64,000 nt of DNA from Lachnoclostridium sp. An138 (GCF_002160765.1 NZ_NFLF01000008.1:1-64000), one strand, 5' to 3'; positions 35,328 to 44,823 are shown, counted from the stretch's first letter. Notes: generated by a model not told the origin, from the letters alone. Made by a program: numbers and translations.

Positions 35328-35339
35328 GAAGGATGCACA

Positions 35340-35378
35340 GGGGCTGCCGCAAAAGGATGCGGCAGTCCTTGTATTTTT
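35340..35378 (+). terminator. intrinsic terminator after the Crh-like gene
   Basis: CTGCCGC (35344-35350) and GCGGCAG (35359-35365) form a 7-bp stem with an 8-nt loop, followed by a T-rich tract. Confidence 0.8.
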
Positions 35379-35503
35379 GTGGGAAATTTGCTATGATGAA
35401 ATATACCTCTGGATCATGGGAAACAGCAGCAGTCCGGACAGAATTCCGGCCGGATTACTGCGTGTCCACCGGACTGGAGAGAGACTGGAACAGGGAGGCA
35501 CAG

Positions 35504-36259
35504 ATGGACGCATACACCGGTTTTGCAGAAGTTTATGATCTGTTTATGGATGGCGTTCCCTACCGGGAATGGGCGGAACGGATCGTGAAAAATCTGAAGG
35601 AATATGGAATTCGTGAGGGTCTGGTGCTGGATCTGGGCTGCGGCACAGGCAGCATTACGGAGCTTCTCGCGGATGCGGGGTATGATATGATTGGCGTGGA
35701 CGCTTCAGAGGAGATGCTGGAGCTGGCCGATGAAAAAAAGAGAAAATCGGGACACGATATTCTTTATCTCCTGCAGGATATGCGTGAATTCGAACTGTAC
35801 GGCACAGTCAGGGCGGTTGTCAGCGCCTGTGATTCCCTGAACTATATTACAGAGGAAAAGGATCTGCTTCAGGTTTTCCGCCTGGCCCATAACTATCTGG
35901 ACCCGGATGGGGTCATCCTTTTTGACCTGAATACCGTTTATAAATATGAAGAGATTCTGGGAGAGTCTGTCATTGCGGAAAACCGGGAAGAGGGAAGCTT
36001 TATCTGGGAGAATTATTATGATCCGGAAGAAAAGCTGAACGAATATGATCTGACACTCTACATAAAGGAAGAGGACGGCAGATACAAAAGGTTCGAAGAA
36101 ACCCATTTTCAGAGAGCGTATGAAGCTGAGGCTGTGAAAGGGCTTCTGGAGAAAGCCGGATTTCAGGTAGAAAAAATGCTGGACGATGAGACGGGGGGAG
36201 AGCTCCGGAGAGAGACGGAGCGGCTCTTTGTGGCAGCGCGGAAAAGAGCAGACGGATAG
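35504..36259 (+). CDS. class I SAM-dependent methyltransferase
   Basis: This 251-aa Rossmann-fold methyltransferase of unknown substrate starts with DAYTGFAEVYDLFMDGVPYREW. It has the SAM motif I VLDLGCGTGSITELLADAG at about residues 45-63, IGVDASEEML (motif II acidic residue) and VSACDSLNYI (post-I). GGGAGG lies seven bases before the ATG at 35504; a longer in-frame start at 35333 would run through the terminator. It is followed closely by hslO on the same strand. Confidence 0.92.
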   Translation: MDAYTGFAEVYDLFMDGVPYREWAERIVKNLKEYGIREGLVLDLGCGTGSITELLADAGYDMIGVDASEEMLELADEKKRKSGHDILYLLQDMREFELYGTVRAVVSACDSLNYITEEKDLLQVFRLAHNYLDPDGVILFDLNTVYKYEEILGESVIAENREEGSFIWENYYDPEEKLNEYDLTLYIKEEDGRYKRFEETHFQRAYEAEAVKGLLEKAGFQVEKMLDDETGGELRRETERLFVAARKRADG

Positions 36260-36316
36260 AGCGGCGGAATCAGAGAAGCAGAGACAGAGAAGCAGAGACA
36301 GAATAAAGGAGCAGAT

Positions 36317-37198
36317 ATGTCAGATTATATTGTCAGAGCGGCGGCAGCGGATCTTCAGATCCGTGCCTTTGCCATCACATCCAGGGAGCTGGTGGAGAAG
36401 GCCCGCTCCATTCATAACACAAGCCCTGTGGCTACGGCGGCCCTGGGAAGACTTTTAAGCGCGGGTTCTATGATGGGAGCCATGATGAAGGGAGAGCAGG
36501 ATCTACTTACCCTGCAGATTAAGGGAGACGGCCCCATCGGCGGCATTACGGTGACGGCGGACTCGAAAGCCCGGGTCAAGGGCTATGTAAACGAGCCTGC
36601 GGTGCTGATTCACGCAAATGCGAAGGGCAAGCTGGACGTGGCGGGAGCCATTGGAAATGGAATGCTGAGAGTGATCAAGGATCTGGGACTGAAGGAGCCC
36701 TATGTGGGACAGACCGAGCTTCAGACCGGAGAGATTGCGGAGGATCTTACGTACTATTTTGCCACTTCGGAGCAGGTTCCTTCTTCTGTGGGCCTGGGTG
36801 TGCTCCTGAACCGTAATAACACGGTGCGGCAGGCGGGCGGCTTTATCATTCAGCTGATGCCTTTTACGGATGACCATATCATTGACGCGCTGGAAAAGAA
36901 GCTGTCTGAGGTAAGTTCCGTGACAGCTCTTCTGGATCAGGGAATGACGCCGGAGGAGATTCTTTCCTATCTTCTGGGTGATTTTGGCCTGGAGATCACG
37001 GATACCCTTCCGGCCGCCTATTACTGCAACTGTACGAGAGAGCGGGTAGAGCAGGCGATTGTAAGCATCGGCAGCCAGGATATCCGCGAAATGATCCAGG
37101 AAAATAAACCCATTGAGGTGAAGTGTCAGTTCTGTGACCGCGCGTACACTTTTGATGTGGAGGATTTGAAGAGAATCCTGGCAAAGGCAAAGCGGTAG
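36317..37198 (+). CDS. hslO: Hsp33 redox-regulated chaperone
   Basis: Hsp33 is a cytoplasmic holdase activated by oxidative unfolding and zinc release. The 293-aa product has the family N-terminal domain (DYIVRAAAADLQIRAFAITS, GDGPIGGITVTADSKARVKG). The C-terminal redox switch has zinc cysteines YCNC and VKCQFCD, the C-x-C and C-x2-C pairs that coordinate zinc. All four cysteines are present, so redox control should be intact. AAAGGAG precedes the ATG. Confidence 0.97.
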   Translation: MSDYIVRAAAADLQIRAFAITSRELVEKARSIHNTSPVATAALGRLLSAGSMMGAMMKGEQDLLTLQIKGDGPIGGITVTADSKARVKGYVNEPAVLIHANAKGKLDVAGAIGNGMLRVIKDLGLKEPYVGQTELQTGEIAEDLTYYFATSEQVPSSVGLGVLLNRNNTVRQAGGFIIQLMPFTDDHIIDALEKKLSEVSSVTALLDQGMTPEEILSYLLGDFGLEITDTLPAAYYCNCTRERVEQAIVSIGSQDIREMIQENKPIEVKCQFCDRAYTFDVEDLKRILAKAKR

Positions 37199-37263
37199 AA
37201 CCGGACCGGCAGGGGATTTATAAGGAAGGGGCTGAAAATGCCTGCTTCCGGAGAGGGAATGGT

Positions 37264-39189
37264 ATGATACACGGATTTATTAAAACGGCGGCTGTGACGC
37301 CGAAGGTACAGGTGGCGGACCCGGAAGGGAATGCCCGGGAAATTATCCGTCTTGCGAAAGAGGCTGCGGGGAACGGGGCAAAGATTATTGTATTTCCGGA
37401 GCTTTGCATCACAGGCTATACCTGCGGGGATCTGTTTCTGCAGGAGCTGCTTCTGGAGAGCGCAAAGGAAGCTCTTCTGCAGATTATCCGGGAGACCAGG
37501 GAACTGGACGCTCTGATTTTCGCAGGGCTTCCCTGGGAAAAGGAAGGAAAGCTTTACAATGTGGCTGCGGTCTTTCAGGGAGGAAAGCTGCTTGGCCTGG
37601 TGCCAAAGACCTGCATTCCCAACTACGGGGAATTCTATGAGCTCCGGCATTTTGCCCGGGGAAACCAGGAAGCGGATGCTGTCTGGACGGATTCCGGAGA
37701 TGGAGAAAGGGATTATATTCCCTTTGGAACAAGGCTTCTGTTTACCTGTGAGGAGATGCCGGGACTGGCAGTGGCGGCGGAGATCTGTGAGGATGTATGG
37801 GTGCCGGACCCGCCGAGCATCCACCATGCCCTTGCCGGAGCGACCGTAATCGTCAACTGTTCCGCCAGCGATGAAACCACGGGAAAAGACGCGTACCGGG
37901 AAGCGCTGATCAGCGGGCAGTCTGCCCGGCTGGTCTGCGGATATATTTACGCCAATGCGGGAGAGGGAGAATCCTCCCAGGATCTGGTGTTTGGCGGCCA
38001 TAATCTGATTGCGGAAAACGGGAAGATTTTGAGCCGTTCCGCTCGTTTTAAGAATGAGACCATTTACGCGGATCTGGACATTGCCAGAATTGTGGGGGAG
38101 CGGAGAAGGATGACCACATTTTTCTCCAGGACCGACGCGGTTTACACAGAGATAGGTTTCCATCTGAACAAAGAGGAGACAAAGCTTTCTCGTTTTATCG
38201 ATCCGGCTCCTTTTGTTCCGGATGACAGCCAGGACCGGCAGAAACGGTGCGAGGAAATCTTCGCGATCCAGTATATGGGCCTGAAAAAGCGGCTGGAGCA
38301 CACCCGCTCCAGGACGGCTGTGGTGGGAATCTCAGGGGGACTGGATTCCACTCTGGCGCTTCTGGTGGCGGTCAGGGCTTTTGACAGTCTGGGACTGCCC
38401 CGGAAAGGCATTCTGGGTGTGACGATGCCCTGTTTCGGAACCACGGACCGGACCTACCGGAATGCCTGCGAGCTGGTGAGAAAGCTGGGCGGCACACTCC
38501 GGGAGGTGGATATCCGGGAAGCGGTCACGACTCATTTCCGGGATATCGGACACGATCCGGAAGTTCATGATGTGACTTATGAAAATTCCCAGGCAAGAGA
38601 GAGAACGCAGGTGCTGATGGATCTGGCGAATCAGTCCGGAGGCCTGGTAATTGGAACAGGCGATATGTCGGAACTGGCTCTTGGCTGGGCCACCTATAAC
38701 GGGGATCACATGTCCATGTACGGTGTTAACGCCGGAGTGCCCAAAACCCTGGTCCGCCATCTGGTCCGGTATTATGCCGACACCTGTGGAGACCCGGAGC
38801 TTGCGGCCACCCTCCTGGATGTGCTGGATACCCCGGTGAGCCCGGAACTGCTTCCGCCAAAAGACGGAGTGATCGCTCAGAAGACGGAAGACCTGGTGGG
38901 TCCCTATGAGCTGCATGATTTCTTTTTGTATTATGTGCTTCGTTTCGGGTTCACGCCGGCGAAGATATATCGTCTGGCCCGTCTGGCTTTTGCAGGAGCA
39001 TATGGGGAGGATACGATTCTGAAATGGCTGAAGACCTTTTACCGCAGGTTCTTTACCCAGCAGTTTAAGAGGTCCTGTCTGCCGGACGGTCCCAAGGTAG
39101 GATCTGTGGCAGTGTCGCCCAGAGGAGACCTGAGGATGCCCAGTGACGCCAGCGCGGCCATATGGCTGAAGGAACTTGAGACATTGTAA
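37264..39189 (+). CDS. nadE: glutamine-dependent NAD(+) synthase
   Basis: This enzyme makes NAD from deamido-NAD, ATP and glutamine. The 641-aa product has an N-terminal nitrilase-type glutaminase (residues ~1-275) with triad Glu in FPELCITG, Lys in VPKTCIPNYGEFYE and Cys in AAEICEDVW. The C-terminal synthase domain (~320-640) has the PP-loop GISGGLDST at about 357-365 and GTGDMSELALGWATYNGDH. The ATG at 37264 lies after GAGAGGG. The two-domain form means it uses glutamine rather than free ammonia. Confidence 0.97.
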   Translation: MIHGFIKTAAVTPKVQVADPEGNAREIIRLAKEAAGNGAKIIVFPELCITGYTCGDLFLQELLLESAKEALLQIIRETRELDALIFAGLPWEKEGKLYNVAAVFQGGKLLGLVPKTCIPNYGEFYELRHFARGNQEADAVWTDSGDGERDYIPFGTRLLFTCEEMPGLAVAAEICEDVWVPDPPSIHHALAGATVIVNCSASDETTGKDAYREALISGQSARLVCGYIYANAGEGESSQDLVFGGHNLIAENGKILSRSARFKNETIYADLDIARIVGERRRMTTFFSRTDAVYTEIGFHLNKEETKLSRFIDPAPFVPDDSQDRQKRCEEIFAIQYMGLKKRLEHTRSRTAVVGISGGLDSTLALLVAVRAFDSLGLPRKGILGVTMPCFGTTDRTYRNACELVRKLGGTLREVDIREAVTTHFRDIGHDPEVHDVTYENSQARERTQVLMDLANQSGGLVIGTGDMSELALGWATYNGDHMSMYGVNAGVPKTLVRHLVRYYADTCGDPELAATLLDVLDTPVSPELLPPKDGVIAQKTEDLVGPYELHDFFLYYVLRFGFTPAKIYRLARLAFAGAYGEDTILKWLKTFYRRFFTQQFKRSCLPDGPKVGSVAVSPRGDLRMPSDASAAIWLKELETL

Positions 39190-39301
39190 TGATTCAGCAC
39201 AGGCCGGACCATAACCGTGAAGGCGCTGAACAGCTGCGAAACTTTACAGAAACAGGGCGTCTGCCCGCTCAATCAAATAAGAAAGACAGGGGAGAGAGAC
39301 A

Positions 39302-40186
39302 ATGGCTTTTAAGATTATTACCGATTCCGCTTCAGATCTGCCAAAGGAAATCATTGAAAAATACCAGCTTCATGTGATCCCTACGCCGGTCACGATCAAC
39401 GGAACCGACTATTTTGACGGAAAGACGATTTTTCCAGAGCAGTTTTACAAGATTCAGGCGGAAGGAGCCGACATCAAAACCTATCATATCAATCAGTATA
39501 TGTTCCATGAAAATTTTGAGCCTTACGCAAAAGCCGGGGATGAGGTTCTGTACCTGTGCTTTTCCACGGGAATCGCCGGAACCTTCAATGCGGCAAATCT
39601 TGCAAAGGAAGAGCTTCAGGAGGAGTATCCTGATTTTAAAATAACGATTATCGATACGAAATGCGCTTCCATGGGATTCGGACTGGCTGTGGAAAAGGTT
39701 CTGCGCATGCAGGCGAACGGAGCGCCGAAGGAGCTGATCATTGAGGCGGCTCAGTACTTCTGTTCGCATATGGAGCACATTGTGACGGTGGAGACGCTGG
39801 AATACCTGTATAAGGGCGGACGTCTGAGTAAGACTTCGGCTGTGCTGGGCGGAGTGCTCGACCTGAAACCTATCATTGAGATCAATCAGGATGGCGCTCT
39901 GGTCGCCACCGAAAAAATCCGCGGCCGCCACAAGTCGCTGAAACGCTGCGTGGAGCTTGTAGGAGAGCGGGGCGTAGAGCTGGATAAGCAGATTATCAGC
40001 GTAGTGCATGGAAACGATCCCGAGACCTGTGAAAAGGTATGCGCCATGCTGGAGGAAAAATATCACTGCCATGATATTATCCGTTCCTGGGTGGGCTGCG
40101 CCATTGGCGCCCATACGGGTCCGGGAATCATCGGAATCGTATTCCTGAATGCCAGCGAAGAAAAATACGCGGAATACCTGAAATAG
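39302..40186 (+). CDS. DegV family fatty-acid-binding protein
   Basis: This 294-aa DegV protein belongs to a family that includes FakB, which presents fatty acids to the kinase FakA for phosphorylation. It has the ITDSASDLP start, STGIAGTFNAAN (ligand-carboxylate loop) and DTKCASMGFGLAVEKVLRM. ETLEYLYKGGRLSKTSAVLG and the C-terminal GAHTGPGIIGI follow. The bound lipid cannot be told from sequence. GGGGAGAGAGAC precedes the ATG. Confidence 0.95.
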   Translation: MAFKIITDSASDLPKEIIEKYQLHVIPTPVTINGTDYFDGKTIFPEQFYKIQAEGADIKTYHINQYMFHENFEPYAKAGDEVLYLCFSTGIAGTFNAANLAKEELQEEYPDFKITIIDTKCASMGFGLAVEKVLRMQANGAPKELIIEAAQYFCSHMEHIVTVETLEYLYKGGRLSKTSAVLGGVLDLKPIIEINQDGALVATEKIRGRHKSLKRCVELVGERGVELDKQIISVVHGNDPETCEKVCAMLEEKYHCHDIIRSWVGCAIGAHTGPGIIGIVFLNASEEKYAEYLK

Positions 40187-40230
40187 AAGGCCGGCCACGG
40201 CGCGCATATAGAAAGAGCGGGAGAAGATCC

Positions 40231-40614
40231 ATGAAGATAGAACACATTGCCATGTATGTAAATGATCTGGAAAAAGCAAAGGAATTTTTCGTGAAATATT
40301 TCGGCGCGGTATCCAATGAGGGCTATCACAATAAAAATACAGATTTCCGCTCTTATTTCCTTTCCTTTGAAGGAGGAGCCAGGCTGGAAATCATGAACCG
40401 TCCGTCTATGGAGGACCCGGAGAAGACGCCGGCGCGGACGGGCCTGATCCATCTTGCTTTCAGCGTGGGGAGCAGAGAAAAGGTAGACGAACTGACTGCG
40501 GTTCTGAAAGCGGACGGTTATGAGGCGCTCAGCGGGCCAAGAACCACAGGAGACGGCTATTACGAGAGCTGTATTGTGGGAATCGAGGGAAACCAGATCG
40601 AGGTCACAGTGTAA
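40231..40614 (+). CDS. VOC-superfamily (glyoxalase-like) protein
   Basis: This 127-aa single-module vicinal-oxygen-chelate protein has two beta-alpha-beta halves. Metal-ligand candidates are His5 (MKIEHIAMYV), Glu in GGARLEIM, His in LIHLAFSVG and Glu in GNQIEVTV. The GPRTTGDGYYES stretch is typical of lactoylglutathione-lyase-like or fosfomycin-type relatives. Substrate is unknown. It lies between degV and an EFR1 ferredoxin gene. Confidence 0.9.
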   Translation: MKIEHIAMYVNDLEKAKEFFVKYFGAVSNEGYHNKNTDFRSYFLSFEGGARLEIMNRPSMEDPEKTPARTGLIHLAFSVGSREKVDELTAVLKADGYEALSGPRTTGDGYYESCIVGIEGNQIEVTV

Positions 40615-40708
40615 ACGCACGGCGCAGGATGTTCCGGGAGGTGGGAAGAATAGGGCCGTATACTGGCAGAGAATAAAAATGTGTGAGGCAAGAGAAGGAG
40701 AGAAAGAT

Positions 40709-41500
40709 ATGGTATTACATAACGTATATTTCAGCGGAAAAGGCACGACCAAAGCCTGCGCGGACTGCATTGCTTCCGAAATGGGAATGGAAGTAAAAGA
40801 ACACGACTGGCTGACGCCCGCGGCCGTTCAGGAAAAAATCCAGATTCCTGCCGGCGAGGCGCTGCTGTTTTCCATGCCTGTTTACGGCGGCTTTATTCCG
40901 CATATCTGCGCAGAGCGTGTCTCTACATTGGAGGGAAATCACACGCCGGCGGTCATAGCGGCAGTGTACGGAAACCGGCATTATGACGACGCGCTGGTGC
41001 AGATGCGGGATTTGCTGGAGAAACAGGGATTTATCGTGATCGCGGCGGGAGCCTTTCTCGCGGAGCATTCTATTTTCACGACCGTGGCAGCCGGAAGGCC
41101 CGATGAAGACGACCGGACAGCCATGAAAGAATTTGCGGGACGGTGCAGAGACCTTCTGGCCCGGAGAGAGCTGTGGGAAGACAAAAAGATCCAGGTGCCC
41201 GGAAAGGCATCTTATGACCCGTCTGCATTCAAAGGGGTTCCCTTCCATCCGGACGGAGACGAAAAGTGCGTCGGCTGCGGAAAGTGTGTTCAGGTCTGTC
41301 CGCAGGGAGCGATCAGCAGGGAGAATCCCCGTGAGACCGACGGGGCGCTTTGCATTTCCTGCGGAGCCTGCATCGCGGTCTGTCCTGAGAAGGCAAGAGA
41401 TTACCACGGAGAGGCTTACCTCGCGGCCCGCGCGGGATTTGAGGAAAAGTGCGCGCAGTACAGAAAGCCGGAAATGTATTATATTGCTGAATGGGAATGA
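40709..41500 (+). CDS. EFR1-family ferredoxin (flavodoxin-like plus 2x[4Fe-4S])
   Basis: This 263-aa protein fuses an N-terminal flavodoxin-like domain with a C-terminal dicluster ferredoxin. The first part has LHNVYFSGKGTTKACADCIA, FSMPVYGGFIPHI and AAVYGNRHYDDALVQM; the second has CVGCGKCVQVCP and CISCGACIAVCP at about 190-235. It is a putative electron carrier or reductase common in anaerobes; partners are unknown. AAGGAGAG precedes the ATG at 40709. A longer in-frame start at 40520 overlaps the VOC gene and is rejected. Confidence 0.92.
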   Translation: MVLHNVYFSGKGTTKACADCIASEMGMEVKEHDWLTPAAVQEKIQIPAGEALLFSMPVYGGFIPHICAERVSTLEGNHTPAVIAAVYGNRHYDDALVQMRDLLEKQGFIVIAAGAFLAEHSIFTTVAAGRPDEDDRTAMKEFAGRCRDLLARRELWEDKKIQVPGKASYDPSAFKGVPFHPDGDEKCVGCGKCVQVCPQGAISRENPRETDGALCISCGACIAVCPEKARDYHGEAYLAARAGFEEKCAQYRKPEMYYIAEWE

Positions 41501-41619
41501 GATTCAAAGAAAAAGCGATAACTAAGAATTGGGAGGTATTCTGGAAGATTAGCCTTTGGGATTTTTGTGAAACCGGGCCTGGTGGGCGGCCTGATTTCAT
41601 AAAGGTCCTGTAAAAACCC

Positions 41620-41648
41620 TTGACAGCGCCGTGCGTCCGTGATATGAT
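41620..41648 (+). promoter_or_regulatory. promoter of rpmG-secE-nusG-rplKA
   Basis: TTGACA (41620-41625), a 17-bp spacer and TATGAT (41643-41648) form a near-consensus sigma-A promoter. The 110-nt leader includes a small TCCGGC/GCCGGA hairpin (41698-41719). Confidence 0.85.
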
Positions 41649-41759
41649 AGCAGGGCGAATGGAAGTAGGCTTTTTTTTTATGCCTAAAAATCGGCAGTCC
41701 GGCCCTTCAGATAGCCGGATGTGCCAGCAAAAAGTAAAAATTAAGCGGAGGTGGAAGTT

Positions 41760-41909
41760 GTGCGTGTAAAAATCACATTGGCATGTACCGAGTGCAAGCA
41801 GCGGAATTACAACATGACAAAAGAGAAGAAGAACCATCCGGACCGGATGGAGACCAGCAAATATTGCAGATTCTGCAGAAAGCACACACTGCACAAGGAA
41901 ACAAAATAA
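41760..41909 (+). CDS. rpmG: 50S ribosomal protein L33
   Basis: This 49-aa ribosomal protein starts at GTG ([18 protein letters not shown]) after GCGGAGGTGG. Both zinc-binding pairs are present, CTEC and CRFC-x-K, so it is the C+ (zinc-containing) form. The C-terminus is HTLHKETK, as in the family. It leads the secE-nusG operon, the usual position in Firmicutes. Confidence 0.96.
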   Translation: MRVKITLACTECKQRNYNMTKEKKNHPDRMETSKYCRFCRKHTLHKETK

Positions 41910-41933
41910 GGTGCAGGAAAGGATAGTGGGACG

Positions 41934-42158
41934 ATGAGCGAAGCAGTAGAAAAGGCCCCGAAGAAAACCGAGAAGCCTCAGAAAAAGAGCTGGTTCAAGG
42001 GTCTGAAGGCCGAGTTTAAGAAAATCATGTGGCCCGACCGGAAGACTGTTGCGAAGCAGACGGTCGCAGTTGTGCTTACATCCATAGCTCTGGGCATTAT
42101 CATTAAGATTCTGGACATTATACTGTCTTATGGAATCGATGTGCTGATCAGTTTATAG
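41934..42158 (+). CDS. secE: preprotein translocase subunit SecE
   Basis: SecE is the small essential clamp subunit of the SecYEG channel. The 74-aa product has a charged N-terminus (KAPKKTEKPQKKSWFKGLKA), the conserved EFKKIMWPDRKTVAKQT cytoplasmic helix, and one transmembrane helix (VAVVLTSIALGIIIKILDII). This is the usual size for the single-helix Gram-positive form. Confidence 0.96.
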   Translation: MSEAVEKAPKKTEKPQKKSWFKGLKAEFKKIMWPDRKTVAKQTVAVVLTSIALGIIIKILDIILSYGIDVLISL

Positions 42159-42168
42159 GAGTGAGAAT

Positions 42169-42684
42169 ATGGCAGAGGCAAACTGGTATGTAGTCCATAC
42201 CTATTCCGGATACGAGAACAAGGTAAAGGCCAACATTGAAAAGACGATTGAAAACAGACACCTGGAGGATCAGATCCTCGAAGTGAGGGTTCCCATGCAG
42301 GACGTGGTCGAGATGAAGAACGGAGCCAGGAAGCAGGTTCAGAAGAAGATGTTTCCGGGCTATGTTCTGATTAATATGGTCATGAATGACGACACCTGGT
42401 ATGTGGTGCGCAACACCAGAGGTGTGACCGGCTTTGTTGGACCGGGTTCCAAACCGGTTCCTCTGACAGAGGCGGAGATGCGTCCGCTCGGAATCCAGTC
42501 TGAAAATGTCGTAGTTGATTTCAAGGAAGGCGATACTGTCACGGTTACAGGAGGAATCTGGGCCGACACAGTAGGCGTGATTCAGTCCATGAACCACAGC
42601 AAGCAGTGCGTGATCATCAACGTGGATCTCTTTGGAAGAGAGACACCGGTGGAGATCAGCTTCTCTGAAATCAGAAAAATGTAA
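42169..42684 (+). CDS. nusG: transcription termination/antitermination protein NusG
   Basis: NusG binds RNA polymerase beta' and couples or pauses transcription. The 171-aa product has the NGN domain ([40 protein letters not shown]) and a C-terminal KOW domain with [19 protein letters not shown]. It starts 11 bp after secE with GGAGTGAG upstream. A ribosomal-protein leader follows before rplK. Confidence 0.97.
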   Translation: MAEANWYVVHTYSGYENKVKANIEKTIENRHLEDQILEVRVPMQDVVEMKNGARKQVQKKMFPGYVLINMVMNDDTWYVVRNTRGVTGFVGPGSKPVPLTEAEMRPLGIQSENVVVDFKEGDTVTVTGGIWADTVGVIQSMNHSKQCVIINVDLFGRETPVEISFSEIRKM

Positions 42685-42701
42685 CACCTACAAACAAGCA
42701 A

Positions 42702-42737
42702 GTGGGAGGGAGAAACCCAGAAACCCGCAATTACCAC
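42702..42737 (+). promoter_or_regulatory. L1-type leader element before rplK (copy 1)
   Basis: GTGGGAGGGAGAAACCC through CCCGCAATTACCAC precedes the rplK ribosome-binding site. It recurs almost unchanged before rplA. GTGG/CCAC ends can pair to give an L1-protein target mimicking its 23S site. L1 autoregulation is known for this operon in bacteria; binding here is inferred. Confidence 0.6.
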
Positions 42738-42752
42738 AAGGAGGTGCCTAAA

Positions 42753-43178
42753 ATGGCAAAGAAAGTAACAGGTTATATTAAATTGCAGATTCCTGCTGGA
42801 AAGGCAACACCGGCTCCGCCTGTAGGTCCGGCTCTTGGACAGCACGGTGTGAACATCGTTGAGTTCACAAAGCAGTTCAACGCAAGAACCGCAGATCAGG
42901 ACGGAATGATCATCCCGGTTGTTATCACAGTTTACGCAGACAGATCTTTCAGCTTCATCACAAAGACTCCGCCTGCAGCAGTTCTGCTGAAGAAGGCATG
43001 CAACATCCAGTCTGGTTCCGGAGTTCCGAACAAGACCAAGGTGGCTACCATCACAAGAGCAGAGCTTCAGAAGATCGCAGAGCTCAAGATGCCGGACCTG
43101 AACGCAGGCAGCATCGACGCGGCTATCAGCATGATCGCAGGAACAGCCCGCAGCATGGGTATCACTGTAACGGACTAA
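42753..43178 (+). CDS. rplK: 50S ribosomal protein L11
   Basis: L11 lies in the GTPase-associated centre of the large subunit and is needed for stringent-factor activation. The 141-aa product has the N-terminal [20 protein letters not shown] and [14 protein letters not shown]. The C-terminal RNA-binding domain contains MPDLNA and the terminal [10 protein letters not shown]. The ATG at 42753 follows AAGGAGG. Confidence 0.98.
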   Translation: MAKKVTGYIKLQIPAGKATPAPPVGPALGQHGVNIVEFTKQFNARTADQDGMIIPVVITVYADRSFSFITKTPPAAVLLKKACNIQSGSGVPNKTKVATITRAELQKIAELKMPDLNAGSIDAAISMIAGTARSMGITVTD

Positions 43179-43203
43179 TAGAAACTGTATAACAATGTCA
43201 GAC

Positions 43204-43239
43204 GTGGGAGGGAGAAACCCGTAATCCCGCAATTACCAC
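43204..43239 (+). promoter_or_regulatory. L1-type leader element before rplA (copy 2)
   Basis: This second copy of GTGGGAGGGAGAAACCC...CCCGCAATTACCAC lies between rplK and rplA, directly before AGGAGG. It would let L1 repress its own translation independently of rplK. Confidence 0.6.
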
Positions 43240-43255
43240 CAGGAGGTTATTTAAT

Positions 43256-43948
43256 ATGAAACATGGAAAGAAGTATGTTGAGGCTGCAAAGCTCTACGAC
43301 AAACAGACTCAGTATGATAAAGAAGAGGCAGTAGCTATCGTAAAGAAGCTCGCTACCGCAAAATTTGATGAGACCATCGAGGCTCACATCCGCACCGGCT
43401 GCGACGGACGCCACGCAGATCAGCAGATCCGCGGCGCCGTAGTTCTTCCTCATGGAACAGGTAAGACTGCCCGTGTGCTGGTATTCGCAAAGAACGCAAA
43501 GGCCGACGAGGCACTGGCTGCAGGCGCAGACTTTGTAGGAGCTGAGGAGCTGGTTCCGAAGATCCAGAACGAAGGCTGGCTGGATTTCGATGTAGTAGTA
43601 GCTACACCGGATATGATGGGCGTTGTAGGACGTCTGGGCCGTGTACTTGGACCCAAGGGTCTGATGCCGAACCCGAAAGCCGGAACCGTTACCATGGATG
43701 TGACCAAGGCTATCCAGGAGATCAAGGCTGGTAAGATCGAGTACCGTCTTGACAAGACAAACATTATCCACGTGCCGATTGGAAAAGCTTCCTTCACCGA
43801 GGAGCAGTTAGCAGACAACTTCCAGACGCTGATCGATGCAATCAATAAGGCAAGACCTTCCGCTGTAAAGGGACAGTTCCTGAAGAGCGTAACTCTTGCT
43901 CCGACCATGGGACCGGGCGTAAAGCTGAATCCTGTAAAGCTTGCGTAA
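43256..43948 (+). CDS. rplA: 50S ribosomal protein L1
   Basis: L1 forms the mobile stalk at the tRNA exit site and usually represses its own operon. The 230-aa product has [40 protein letters not shown] and [25 protein letters not shown], the most conserved L1 stretch. It ends in [17 protein letters not shown] precedes the ATG. Confidence 0.98.
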   Translation: MKHGKKYVEAAKLYDKQTQYDKEEAVAIVKKLATAKFDETIEAHIRTGCDGRHADQQIRGAVVLPHGTGKTARVLVFAKNAKADEALAAGADFVGAEELVPKIQNEGWLDFDVVVATPDMMGVVGRLGRVLGPKGLMPNPKAGTVTMDVTKAIQEIKAGKIEYRLDKTNIIHVPIGKASFTEEQLADNFQTLIDAINKARPSAVKGQFLKSVTLAPTMGPGVKLNPVKLA

Positions 43949-43956
43949 TTTATTGA

Positions 43957-43985
43957 TTGACATACAGAAAAAAGTATGCTATTCT
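43957..43985 (+). promoter_or_regulatory. promoter of rplJL
   Basis: TTGACA (43957-43962) and TATTCT (43980-43985) have a 17-bp spacer, just after rplA. Confidence 0.75.
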
Positions 43986-43989
43986 ATCA

Positions 43990-44120
43990 TAGCATGTAAC
44001 ACGACCCGAAGACAGCAGGTGCCGTAAGGCATAAGGTAAATACGCCTGCCGAGGACGATACATTCATTTATGGAATGACTTTCAGAACCTCTCTGTCTAT
44101 GCGGGCAGGGAGGTTTTTTC
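43990..44120 (+). ncRNA. ribosomal protein L10 leader with attenuator
   Basis: This structured 5' UTR precedes rplJ. It has GACCCGAAGACAGCAGGTGCC...AAGGCATAAGG, a typical L10-leader segment, and ends in a terminator. AACCTCTCTGTC pairs with GGCAGGGAGGTT and is followed by TTTTT (44089-44118). L10(L12)4 binding to such leaders represses rplJL; the mechanism here is inferred from position and sequence. Confidence 0.8.
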
Positions 44121-44190
44121 ATGGAGCGATCCATGGATTTCCCGGTATCGGGTTGGTGTACACAAAAATCTAAAAGGAGGTATACCATTC

Positions 44191-44691
44191 ATGGCAAAGG
44201 TCGAGTTAAAGAAACCGATCGTAGAGGAGATTGCCGAGAATATCGACGGCGCTCAGTCTGTAGTTCTGGTAAACTACTGCGGTCTGACTGTAGAAGAAGA
44301 CACCAGACTTCGTAAAGAGCTCAGAGAGAACGGCATCATCTACAAGGTTTACAAGAATACGATGATGAATTTTGCGTTCAAGGGAACTCCCTGTGAGGAA
44401 CTTTCCCAGCACCTGGAAGGACCGAACGCTGTTGCGATTAGCAAGACAGACGCTACGGCTCCGGCCAGAATTCTGGCGAAGTTCGCAAAAGACGCAAAAG
44501 CTCTTGAGATCAAGGCCGGAATCGTAGAGGGAACCTACTACGACGCGGCAGGCATGGATGCGGTATCCAAGATTCCGTCCAGAGACGAGCTGCTCGGAAA
44601 ACTGCTTGGAAGCATTCAGTCCCCGATTGCAAATCTTGCGCGTGTTCTGAATCAGATCGCGGAGAGCAAGAATGGAGCAGCAGAGGCATAA
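44191..44691 (+). CDS. rplJ: 50S ribosomal protein L10
   Basis: L10 is the stalk base that holds L7/L12 dimers. The 166-aa product has AKVELKKPIVEEIAENIDGA, QSVVLVNYCGLTVEEDTRLR and KNTMMNFAFKGT near the rRNA-binding part. The C-terminal helix (LLGSIQSPIANLARVLNQIA) binds L12. AAAGGAGG precedes the ATG at 44191. Confidence 0.98.
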   Translation: MAKVELKKPIVEEIAENIDGAQSVVLVNYCGLTVEEDTRLRKELRENGIIYKVYKNTMMNFAFKGTPCEELSQHLEGPNAVAISKTDATAPARILAKFAKDAKALEIKAGIVEGTYYDAAGMDAVSKIPSRDELLGKLLGSIQSPIANLARVLNQIAESKNGAAEA

Positions 44692-44823
44692 GCAGTCTGC
44701 TTCTTCAAAAACAGCGGGCCGCAGCCTGAAGGCTGCAGCCATAGTCTACAGAGACTTATGAAATAAGTGGAATTCTGCGGAATTCCGGATAAAGAAAAAT
44801 GAAAAAATCAGGAGGAAAATAAA

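Noticed and set aside
41660-41760. Riboswitch in the rpmG leader
   Set aside because: Only a short TCCGGC/GCCGGA hairpin is visible; no known riboswitch motif recognised.
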